DNA from: Phanerodontia chrysosporium | Lineage: Eukaryota > Basidiomycota > Agaricomycetes > Polyporales > Phanerochaetaceae | DNA: 64,000 nucleotides | Assembly (NCBI GenBank): GCA_001910725.1 | Contig: MJGA01000023.1 | Coordinates: 248,001 to 312,000 of the forward strand | Direction of reading: 5' to 3' | Shown here: one piece after another, positions 35,524-44,511 of the stretch | Layout of the letters: every line of letters starts with the position of its first letter | Position numbering within the stretch: position 1 is the first letter of the stretch | The notes under the pieces: generated by a model | Told to the model about the DNA's origin: nothing | Databases searched by the model: none | Seen by the model: the letters and a program-made list of their open reading frames with translations, nothing else | Position numbers and translations under genes: made by a program

Positions 35524-37223
35524 GAATAGTTTCGTGGCTCAGTCTCACCTGCGTAAGTCCTTATATGTCGGTCCCACGCCCTCGTCCGCGAAGTTAGTCA
35601 CGATCCCGTTAGCGTGGAGGCGCCTGTGAAATATTACGTAATATCGTGTTTGGAACGTTTGCGATACTGCCGTTGGCAACTCCCGCGTCTTTAGCCTAAG
35701 CTTGGTCTTCAACCAGTCAGTACTGTTCACTACTTTGCTATGCGTCGTACTTACATGCCATGCGTCGGCAGCGCATAACAATCAAAAGATGCAATGCAGT
35801 CCCTGGGACTCTGAACACAACCCGTGGGGAGAATGCCGAGAGTAAACCATGAGATCTCAACGTCAACCCCAATTTTTTTCGTTGCGTTATGATCAAATGC
35901 CATATTGACGTACCACGACCAGTGAATTAATGCCTGGTGCCGCACGCGGTGCCAATGCGCACGGAGAAGGGAAGGGACACTCCCTCGAAGTAGTGCGCGG
36001 ATAAACTGATTCTGCGGCCGTGCTGTACGGCTTCGCAGAAGAATGAAAATCGAGTGAGTCGTGGGCTGACTACGTCAAAGGCATAATTTTTGATTTCCGT
36101 CTTTCCGCCCGTCAAAAGCCAAGTCCCGCAACCGTTGCCTTGATGGTCTGTACAGCTGCGACCACTGTAGCTGAATTGTTCGACGCGTGGAAGACAAGTA
36201 TGGGGTCCCCTTTCCGGCGTCGACATGCGCGCATGCGGGACTAAGCCCCTTCACCTCGTAATGCCGTGGCGCTCAGCTCATGTCTTTCAAGTTGCAACGC
36301 TCTTGATCGCGTATTTCACATAGATTGAACCACGATCTCCAAAAACGGTTTGATTTGTTCAACTTCATACTGGACATGAAGATTAAGACGAGTATTTCTG
36401 CAGCCGAACCAATATCACAGTATGTACTCTGTCGGCTTCGGGATCTTTCGCTGTGACGCTGGCACTACAAGCTTCTAGTCCACTGCGCGACAGAACGTTA
36501 TGAGCTGCGTAGGAAAGGGATCATCACAGCATGTGTAAGGTGCGTGCATTTGTGCGCTGGGAAGATGATGACGCTACTCAGGACTCGATGCCAGATGACT
36601 CCGAAGCTAGGCAGCGCTCCTACCCCTCTACAGTAGCTTTCGTCCCCTATTCCTGGTAAGTTCGCGATGATAGATCGGGAAGAGATGTTATTCGTTGATT
36701 CATGAGAGTCAAAGGAGAGCGAGGGAAGTACCCGCTCACCACGCGTATTGCGCACTGCACTAACCGCCCTCGCGGGGAGTAAAAAGCGCTGGGCTTCCGT
36801 CACTTCGTCCTCGCTGTTTCCTCATGTCTTCTAGAGCCGCGGGCTGAATGGTGATACGGTCCCGTGCTTCCGAGGATCAGGACGCTCACTCAACGATGTG
36901 AGTATTCTGTCTAGGGTCCACTTCCGAGTCATGGGCCCGAACGTAGTAGCAGGAGTAGCGAGGATACGGTACAGTACTCCGATGTCAGAGGTAATACATA
37001 CAATTCCACGATACTCTTGCTAGGGCGCCCGTTACGCTGTAGTATGAGAAGCCATAACTATCTCCATACCTGGTCCTTCGAGTATGAGGGGTATAACATG
37101 GAGGTCCTGCACAAACTCCGTCCATCGAGAGCAAAACACCCACATCTGCGACCTCCCTGACAGTAAGCACCAACACAAGTGTTCTCTATGCGATCTTGAA
37201 CAAGTCCCACAGATCAGAAAGAC
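35524..37223. other. Intergenic, nothing recognised
   Basis: This includes the promoter of kinase paralogue 1. Only short frames without domains are present. Confidence 0.45.
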
Positions 37224-37723
37224 ATGTCACCGGCAGAAGAACATCACACTAAGGGCAGTGGTCCTTCGCAGGACGGCGTCCCTGCAGAGCAAGTGGTACT
37301 ACCGCCTCCTGAATGGACTTATCACTGATTCACCACCTATAGCACACGGCCACTTCTTGTGCACTTCACTGAACCTGTCAGAAGAAAGCTCGAGCACATA
37401 GACAGTCTCTATCCCGACCACAAGGGTGTTGCCCGCCAAATATGCGACGAGGTCGTCCGAGACTATGTTGCAGAACAATGCCCAGATGCCAAGCGAGCGA
37501 ACGTGCGGTAAGCGTTTCCCAGAGCCGTCCTATCTCTAACCAAATTTTATTGTGTATTGCTTGCTTTAGAGGGTTCCCTCACAGCGGTGGATCTGATCCC
37601 AAACAGGCCGAACATCTGACCGTCTCGCTGAAGGGCCCGAAGAGCGTTGACACCAAGGGCAGACATGTGTACACAAACTTCTGGGATAGATTTAAGAGGG
37701 CTGTGGGGATGAGGAAAGAATAA
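37224..37723 (+). pseudogene. Small two-exon protein family, copy 1 (probably decayed)
   Basis: This is a member of the family found again at 51523, 57950, 59541 and 60303. The recognisable exon 1 segment is FTEPVRRKLEHID, then ICDEVVRDYVAEQCPDAKR ending at a splice donor at 37508. Exon 2 starts at 37570 and has GGSDPKQAEHLTVSL and RHVYT, then a longer basic tail (RFKRAVGMRKE) with a stop at 37723. The intron splits an arginine codon exactly as in the other copies. Reading back from the conserved part to the ATG at 37224 meets an in-frame TGA at about 37326. Either this copy is dead or its start lies downstream or in an unseen exon. Divergence from the other copies is high. Confidence 0.55.
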
Positions 37724-39289
37724 GTGCCTCATATGACCTTCAAACCTTGTGAATAAACAGGCATGTTGCACGGTCACCAACGGCACCCTTGAACTTCTCG
37801 GTTACCTAAATCGGACACACACCAGAGAGACGCCGTTAAGTAATCACCGCAAACGTATATCTGAGCCGCGCGTGCATCCCAAGCTCCTTATTCGACTCGG
37901 AGCGTTGAATGCTTCGCGCACCGCCTTGCTAGTTGCTCGCGGTACAAACCGTACACCCGTCGGACAAGTCCCACGTCTCCTTAAAACTAGGTCACAGTGA
38001 AGTTCACGACTGACCAGTGACTGATCGTCGGACGGAGTCGTACGTCTGACACTGAGATATGTACGTGACTTGTATGTCGCTCAATGATATATGACACTGT
38101 ACTACCTGGACCTGGTATAGGACACACGATGAGTCTACAAGCATGGACCACTTACCACAGCACTGTGTATGTGGAGCGCCGTCCTTCTACTGCCGGACCT
38201 GTGGCTGCAGGTGTGAGTCCTATTATCACCGCCTTCGCGTATCTGATCGTCTATTTCCCAACTACCGAGTATGGCACAGCCATGTATCCTGCGCTCCGGC
38301 CCTGGTGCTCCTTGCGGCTCCTTTCGTAGGGGATCAAGTCAGGCATTGCCGTCATCTAGAACCGCGCGAGACAACGGCGTAGCACCAGGAAAACTGTAGC
38401 TGTGTCAAGGTGCGGGTCGGAGATGGGCCGGAGAACGGAGAACAGAGCGGAGAAAGGGTCGGAGAAGGGCGGAGGTCGGAGGTCGGATGGCAGTCGGCTT
38501 CAGCCTTAAAGGGCTGCGCCCTCGGCGGTCTGCGTTGCCTGGATTTCGGAGTCGGAGATACGGAGAAGTGGCGGGGTTCGGGCCCACACAGGGATTGCGA
38601 GAAAGGATTAAGCAGAGTCGAGAAGGTACAAGGGGGACCTAAGTCGATATCCGAACTGAGGATACAAGTGCTAGCGCGGGAGCTTATATACTACTGAGTC
38701 CGGAGTTCGTGGAGATGGTCGGAGATGTACAAAACATATCATACTTCCAATCTGGGATTTGTCTCAGGAACGAAGGGGTAAAGGTTTGCGAGATGATGAA
38801 GGCATGTGGTGAAGATAAGACCTTAGCAACCAACCGGAGTCGCAACTCCGAATGTCCGTGCTACTCCGTAGCTTCCCTCGAACTCCGGCGTTCTCCGTGA
38901 CCCGGAGTTGGCTCGGGATTTCAGCGCCATGACAAGCTGAGAGTACACGACTGTTGGGGTATGGATCACGCCTCAGTCGTAGGACAGCTCGCTCACCGCT
39001 TTCTGCTTGTACTTCCGCCACGAGAAGGCATGGTCATCCTCGGAGCAGAGCATCTGACAATTATCAAATAGACCTTGCATGTCGAAGCCGGCGTAACTGA
39101 ATATACGCAGAGCATTGTACTGGGGCTAACGCAGGAACAGATGCAAGGTACTGCCTCGCATTATGATGGATGAATGACGATCTAACGTTCGATATATAGT
39201 TCCTGAGCCATCGTGTTGGGGCACACACAGACCGCCCCCTCGCCTCTTCCCACCGCGTCACAAATTCACAACCCAATATCAACATACGT
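37724..39289. other. Intergenic with a GGAG/CTCC repeat element
   Basis: No gene is recognised. See the separate repeat entry at 38407-38925. Confidence 0.45.
38407..38925. repeat. GGAG-rich and CTCC-rich inverted blocks
   Basis: The left block (38407-38500) is built from GGTCGGAGA, GGAGAACGGAGAA and GGCGGAGGTCGGAGG units. A second GGAG stretch is at 38695-38730. The right block (38834-38910) contains the complementary CTCC units (CAACTCCGAA, CTACTCCGTAG, GAACTCCGGCGTTCTCCGTGA). The arrangement resembles an approximately 520-bp element with imperfect terminal inverted repeats. No transposase and no clear target-site duplication were found. Confidence 0.4.
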
Positions 39290-39685
39290 ATGACTACTTC
39301 GTGCGCAATCTCGTTCGCTGTCGATGTGGTGCCTACTAACAGACTCAACAGCGTTGCATCCGGGACATTCCGCACTCAGCAGGCCGTCCGCAGCTCTGCA
39401 GGGGAGACCGCGGTAGGCCTTTCCTCAGTGCAGCAGGCCGTTGCTCCTGCACCTCCGTCAGCTCCCCGCGTTGTGGTCCCTAATGTTCACGCTAACCTAG
39501 TTCGCAGCCCTCCGCCTCCTGCTGTTGCACCCGCAGCGCCGGGAGTGCTCAGCACTCGGCGCCCGGCGCACCCTCATGCTGGCAACACCGGAGGCCATGT
39601 CACCGCGCCCATTGGAGCCGTCGACCCTCTAGTTGGATGGGGCGCTCCTCTGTACCACGCCGAGCAGCTCGCTGACAACGTCTGA
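39290..39685 (+). CDS. Hypothetical Pro/Ala-rich protein
   Basis: A single open frame of 131 residues starts with ATG in a plausible 5' context (CACAACCCAATATCAACATA) and ends at TGA 39683-39685. The composition is Ala/Pro/Val-rich (VAPAPPSAPRVVVP, SPPPPAVAPAAPG) with no transmembrane segment and no domain I recognise. Codon third positions are GC-rich. It could be a real short gene or one exon of a gene whose other exons I cannot place. Confidence 0.3.
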   Translation: MTTSCAISFAVDVVPTNRLNSVASGTFRTQQAVRSSAGETAVGLSSVQQAVAPAPPSAPRVVVPNVHANLVRSPPPPAVAPAAPGVLSTRRPAHPHAGNTGGHVTAPIGAVDPLVGWGAPLYHAEQLADNV

Positions 39686-40108
39686 TGCCTGCGATGTGCC
39701 GTGCATCCCGCCCCGGCCCCGGAGGACGGAGCGGGTCGCATCGCGGGTCATCTGGAAGTTGAGGTCAGAATGAGACTACGTTGTCTACCGTGGTGTTCGA
39801 TTGTAGGCCTCGGTTATACCTTGCGGGAGCTCGTGGGTGCGGGCGGTGGGCGGGGTAGCGGGCGTTGCAAAGCTTCATATAGATGCGTATGCTACAATAT
39901 GTTATGTGCTTGACTTTCCATGCGTTACCGAACTTGATATGGTGTAGATCGATATGTATTCGAATTTCGGATCGCCTTCGCAATGACATGACCTGCTTGT
40001 GTAAAGACTGCATGATTACGGAGTGAACACTATGTAAGTATATATATAGCGTGTACACGGATAAAAATATGGGCGGGTACTCCTGTCATCGAGCTATACG
40101 GGGAGTCG
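39686..40108. other. Intergenic, nothing recognised
   Basis: This is the AT-richer 3' flank of kinase paralogue 2. No gene or repeat was recognised. Confidence 0.45.
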
Positions 40109-41599
40109 TTACGAATATTGATCTGCACCAGTACGAAACCAAGGATCGTCCATCAGTGCCTCTGCAGTAGGTCGCTTACTAGGGTCAAGGCGGCAGCACG
40201 AGCGAATCAGTCTCGCGGCGGGCCCGATCTCTTCTTCAGGCAAGATTTTGTAGTTGCGCATTGTGTCTTCAATCTTCACATAGTACAGGTCACTGACTCG
40301 TAGCAGAGAACCTGAGCAGAACCGTGAGTACTCGATAGTAATAGATCATACAATGAGGGCACACCATTGGCATCGAAATATTCATCGCGCACGGTCGAAC
40401 GTGAGAGCATTTCCTCCGGGAATGCTTCACCGGTGAGCTGAATCATCTTAGCGAGATGATCGTCTTCGACTGTCCAGTCCCCTTCGCCGTCGACAGGGTG
40501 GAAGAGCCAACGGCCGACAAGCATCTCGAAGATCTAGAAATGGAGCCACATATCATTAGCAGCCAACCGAGTTGGAATACGCAGAACTACTGACGAGGCA
40601 CCCTACGGACCAGATGTCAATTGCGGGACCAAAGTCTGAACGCAGGATGACCTCCGGAGCACGCAGAGAGAATGCGCTAAATTGGTCCACTGTTGGTGGC
40701 TGCCCTGCCCACTGACCTGAGGATTATTTGTAAGCGCAGCATTTCGGATCAACAAAAGCGATAAGGGAAAGTACGTACATTGGCCGAGGTCTACAAGACA
40801 GACTTCGATTTTCTCGGCGTCCTTAGGGCTGCAGTCGTAGGTCCAAGGGTTAGGCAAGGCGTGAGTCTCTGAAGGGTCACTGATACCAGCAACCCATGCC
40901 GTGATTTCCTGGGGAGACATGGAGGTTCGGAAAAGCATGTTGTCGGGTTTGACGTCTATGAAATATCAGCATGGCGTGTACTCCCAGACAAATCCGGGAG
41001 AACACACCGGTATGGACGATCCCACATGCGTGCAGGTGCGCGATTGCAGCAACGATTTGCCGCATGATGACACGCACAATATGTGGTGCGAGAGCTTTTT
41101 GTGGGGCCGCACGACGAAAGGTGCCCACGTCCAGTCCGTGCACATCCATGATCAGACCGATGTGCGCAGAGTCGAGGAACTCGAAGTGATGATAGAACAC
41201 GGGTAGGGCGGGATGGCCGCCAAAGTTGCGAAGCTTCTTCATTGCGTCCACTTCGAGCATGATGTGTTCATGCACCTCCTTGGTGGCATCGCGAGTCAAA
41301 AGCTTCGCTGCGTAGTACTGCATGCATTCCCTGTTCCTTACATTAATGCAAGTATGGACGATAGGGCGCAATACCGTATGAATGAATATCTTCGACCAGC
41401 CAAGTTGTCGAGTATACACCGCCCCGAGCCTCACCCAAAGTCGATACTTGCCATCCAGGACCTTGCCACGCTTGCCTTCGAAAAAGTCCGTTTCCTTGCG
41501 CTTGAACAACGGGCGAGCGGGCGAGACTGAACTTCTGCCAGAGGCCGCCGATGTTTCACGGGTGAACATGCTAGGAACGAGCCATCTCAACATAAACAT
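40109..41599 (-). CDS. SRPK-like small protein kinase, paralogue 2, one apparent frame break
   Basis: Start ATG 41599 (MFMLRWLVPSMF). Motifs parallel those of paralogue 1: YYAAKLLTRDAT, MDVHGLDVGTFRRAAPQKAL, catalytic loop GIVHTDVKPDNML, LVDLGQ, SLRAPEVILRSDFGPAIDIW, FEMLVGRWLFHPVDG and a final KRPTAEALMDDPWF, with stop TAA at 40109-40111. Intron positions also match. In the glycine loop the frame must shift by one missing base near 41421 to give RLG.GVYSTTWLVED, which aligns with KLGSGVWSSTLLVSD of paralogue 1. Without it the exon reads through another frame. Given similar single-base breaks elsewhere in this window, I favour a base-calling error over a dead kinase. Confidence 0.82.
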
Positions 41600-42083
41600 G
41601 GTGAGTCTGTGCGACGTTGTCTAGTGGCTGTAGACTGAGGAATGAGTATTGGCGAAGTGGGGGCAGGAGAGACAGGAGAGCGAAGGACTCTCATAGTAAC
41701 ACCTCGCGCAACGGTGTTTGGGCGCTTCCATTGCGACACCCGATCGGGCAATAATGGTTTATAGCGTCTGAGGATTGTATCTCGTTAAGACTGTTACAAC
41801 GGTTGCTGCGACATTACATAGGTGCGCTACTAATTATCAAGAGTTGAATCAGGAGGTTTTTCCTGAAAATGCCAGTGACGCGGTCAGTTCCCAGCATCCT
41901 CCGAGTCTGAATGTGCCGGTCCCTTTGCGAACACCGCTGCGCCGTGTTGGACATATGACCCAAGGTAGCGATAGTACTGTCAAACTAAAAAGCTTCCTAG
42001 GATTTCCTAGTACGCCCAGAAGCTCTGGCGCATCATGACTCTCGATCGCACCGTCACGGTGGTCAACACATCGCCTATCAGAA
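41600..42083. other. Intergenic, nothing recognised
   Basis: This is the upstream region of kinase paralogue 2. An open frame at 41775-42038 has no domain content. Confidence 0.45.
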
Positions 42084-42284
42084 GCTTCAGTTGGGCAGGT
42101 CACCTACCCAGGAAATTTTCCTGCAGCCCTTTGACCTGCAGTTGACCTGCCGCCAAGCGCGCGAGCAATATTTTACTTTTTGGGAATTTAGTTGAAATTC
42201 CCAAAAATGCGACTACCCTGGGGTTCGAACCCGCAGCACGCACAATACAACTATCGCGCTTAACCATTGAACTACAAGAGTTTG
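42084..42284 (-). mobile_element. tRNA-derived SINE-like element, copy 1
   Basis: On the minus strand a tRNA-like head carries a perfect RNA polymerase III box A (TAGTTCAATGG, 42264-42274) and box B (GGTTCGAACCC, 42221-42231). The acceptor and anticodon stems do not pair well, so it is not a functional tRNA. The body has a TTTTTGGGAATTT/AAATTCCCAAAAA hairpin and ends with AGGTCA repeats, GCAGGAAAATTTTCCT, GGTAGGTGACCTGCC and AACTGAAGC. The same tail occurs at 51112-51306 on the plus strand. Two shared copies with a pol III head define a SINE-like family. Confidence 0.7.
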
Positions 42285-42755
42285 TTGTTTGCCCGTTTTA
42301 TGTAATACTTGTATGACATTATTGCCTCCGCGCAGCGCTGACCAGCCAGGCCAGAGGGCGCCTAACTGTGCGCGAAAGGTCCGTTTGCCCCTAACCCTAG
42401 CTCAATATGTCCCAGGCAACCCGACACTTCCACTGTGAGCAGTATGCAGCTCATGAAAGGGTCTCAGGCAATTTTGCAATGTATATAGCGGCCTTTTATT
42501 TCTTTTAGCACCCTATTGAGCATAAGAATGATTATTTACGATTATTTGAGGCATATTATGCATAAAATCTCCACTGCTCCTCTATTTATACCACTTTGAG
42601 CGTATAGTATACCCTTAAATTCCAGTTTACATTGACTATGTTTAGAAGACCCGTCTGTGTGCACACCCGCGATGTATTGCGCGCAGAACTCGTTGCTCTC
42701 TCTGAGCAGGCAGGCTTGCCAAATCGGGACGCGGCGCTTGGCCGCGGCGGGATGC
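42285..42755. other. Target region left of the gypsy element
   Basis: Nothing is recognised apart from a telomere-like CCCCTAACCCT at about 42387, which is complementary to the motif near the start of the adjacent LTR. Confidence 0.4.
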
Positions 42756-42760
42756 CGCCC

Positions 42761-43360
42761 TGTCACAGTTTTTCGTCTTAACCCTTAGGGTTAGGGGCAG
42801 CAGGTGACAGAAGCGATTACTCCGAACTGTGACATGCAGAAGCGCTGGAGTGACAGCCCTAGGCTCGGGGCTGGTCACGTGATACGGCGGTCACGTGATG
42901 CGCACACGTGCGGTATCCCAGGGTCACATGGTCGAAGGTCTAGAAGCAGGCAAGGGTCTGGAAGCGCCGAGACACTCCGGAATGGACTAGAAAGCCCTGG
43001 AGGTCTCTGGACAGGTCCGGACAGTGCTGGAACGTTCTGGAGGTTTCTGGGACATCGTAGGAACATTTAGGAACGTGTAGGAGAATGTAGGAATGCCTTT
43101 AGGGCACTAGCCAATAGCGTAGTAGGTATTAGATAGCTAGGACCCTGAACACCGGTCCCTGGGGACCTGGTGCACATGTATATAAACCCTGAGGGGTGGG
43201 GGTGCCTCCCCAGCTTCAATCTCATCGCATCTCACCTCTCTAGTCTCTATACCTCGTCTTCAAGCTTGGCTACACCCTTTGTAGTCCAAGTAAACCTTTG
43301 CCAGTGAGTATTGCTGGTTGGTTTGGTGTATAGGCGCTAGGGCAGCGCATTTTTGTGATA
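42761..43360 (+). repeat. 5' LTR of the gypsy element
   Basis: It starts TGTCACAG and ends TTTTGTGATA (TG...TA ends with imperfect inversion). It contains telomere-like CCTTAGGGTTAGGGG at the left end and three CACGTG boxes within 35 bp (42876, 42892, 42905). There are CTGGA- and TAGGA-type short repeats (about 42950-43095) and TATATAAA at 43179. Confidence 0.95.
43179..43222 (+). promoter_or_regulatory. Gypsy core promoter and inferred transcript start
   Basis: TATATAAA at 43179-43186 is followed, about 33 bp from its first base, by AGCTTCAATCT (43212-43222). That 11-mer is exactly complementary to the sequence just inside the LTR (43363-43373), so its first base is the predicted mRNA 5' end. 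Confidence 0.7.
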
Positions 43361-43362
43361 GA

Positions 43363-43373
43363 AGATTGAAGCT
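43363..43373 (+). other. Self-priming primer-binding site
   Basis: AGATTGAAGCT, two bases inside the LTR, is the perfect reverse complement of the predicted first 11 nt of the element's own transcript. No tRNA 3'-end match (TGG...) is present at this position. This is the arrangement known for Tf1 and relatives, where the RNA 5' end folds back and is cleaved to prime reverse transcription. Confidence 0.75.
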
Positions 43374-43666
43374 AGCCAACCTACTCCACCTTTGGTGGCC
43401 TAGGTTATTGCTTTGGGTTCTGGGGGCTTGTTTGAACAAGTGCTTTTGCGCTTTGTTCAGTTTTTTGCCGATCCACAGGCGTAAGTGGGCACTATAGTAC
43501 CTTTTTAGGTACAGACAGGGGAACGTGGTGTAACCCACCTCAGAGGGCTTTGCCTGCGGACGAGTAACCCCTGTTGTAGTGCTGGACTAAGGGTGTAATA
43601 CCCTGTCCAACCAGTTTTAGCTGTGTGGCGTGGAAACCCACAGTAATACCCCTTTCTCTTCGTTGA

Positions 43667-44482
43667 GGGTTGGCTGGCAGGAAAGCCTTGCGCTTTGCCT
43701 GTGTGGAGAAGTTTTCTGGCTTGTGTACACAGGCTGACCCGTGTTTACTAGTGCCTAAAGCTGCTAGGAACCGTTTTGTCCTTGCTAAGGACGAGAGCTC
43801 TGGCAAACCCTTGCTTGAGCGCATCAAGATCTCGAACCTTCACCGCTTCAAAGACGTTGGGAAGCCGCGCCCTGCGTACAAACCTCGCACTACACCCTAC
43901 ACCCCTGTCCCTGGTCGTCGTGAAAGGCTTGCTCGTGAAGCAGACTTGAACGACTTCAAGCACCAGCTTCAGCTCGAAGACTATCGCAACGAACAGCGCA
44001 AGCGCCGCCTACTCGATCGCATCGCGAACGCCCCTCCCCCTCTACCCCTCATCGAACGTATTGAACCTCCCCCTACTCCCCCTATCGAAGTCAAACCCAT
44101 TCCCAAAGACCTTCGCTTTCACACCAACACTCAGGTCCATCAGCTGCGCGACTACGGACGAAAGTTCAACGGCGCCCTTAACCACTTGGGTCCGTTCTTT
44201 CAGAAGCTAGACGAGCAGCGTTTTCGAGTTGGGTTGACTGAACACGAGCTCTACATCTTGGGCTTGTTCAAGGAGAGGTTCGATAACATTCGCAAACATC
44301 TTCAGACTATCGTCGAGACGAAGGAGTACACCACGAGGGAGTGGAAGAAGATTTCGAGGGATTTGAAGAAGGCAGGCGCACATAGCTTTGCTGAACTTAA
44401 GCCACGCTTCGCTGAGCATTGCAGGGAGCTGATCCAGGAGTTGGGTGAAGATTGGTTGTTTTTGGAGAAGAACCTCGATTAG
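43667..44482 (+). CDS. Methionine-free ORF0 in the gypsy leader
   Basis: This frame opens right after a TGA at 43664-43666 and runs about 271 codons to TAG 44480-44482, ending 29 bp before the gag ATG. It contains no ATG codon, and no ATG occurs in any sense frame between 43179 and 44512. The predicted peptide looks protein-like: a Pro-rich middle (PPPLPLIERIEPPPTPPIEVKP) and a helical C-terminal half (FDNIRKHLQTIVETKEY, EHCRELIQELGEDWLFLEK). I do not recognise a domain. Translation would need a non-AUG start (in-frame TTG 43670, TTG 43688 or GTG 43703 are options) or fusion by splicing. It may be the remnant of an earlier gag-like region. Confidence 0.5.
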   Translation, partial: GLAGRKALRFACVEKFSGLCTQADPCLLVPKAARNRFVLAKDESSGKPLLERIKISNLHRFKDVGKPRPAYKPRTTPYTPVPGRRERLAREADLNDFKHQLQLEDYRNEQRKRRLLDRIANAPPPLPLIERIEPPPTPPIEVKPIPKDLRFHTNTQVHQLRDYGRKFNGALNHLGPFFQKLDEQRFRVGLTEHELYILGLFKERFDNIRKHLQTIVETKEYTTREWKKISRDLKKAGAHSFAELKPRFAEHCRELIQELGEDWLFLEKNLD

Positions 44483-44511
44483 TTTTTGTATCTGCGCGTT
44501 TTTGAATCAAG

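Noticed and set aside
42205..42284. tRNA gene at the minus-strand box A/box B
   Set aside because: Pol III boxes are good, but acceptor and anticodon stems do not pair properly and the sequence continues into a shared repeat tail, so it is treated as a SINE head.
42804..43070. 88-codon frame in the gypsy LTR, repeated at 50296-50562
   Set aside because: It is duplicated only because it lies in the LTR, upstream of the inferred transcript start. No domain.
43176..43301. ATG at 43176 opening a short frame into the LTR R region, ending near a GTGAGT donor
   Set aside because: The ATG overlaps the TATA box and lies upstream of the inferred transcript start, so it should not be in the element's mRNA.
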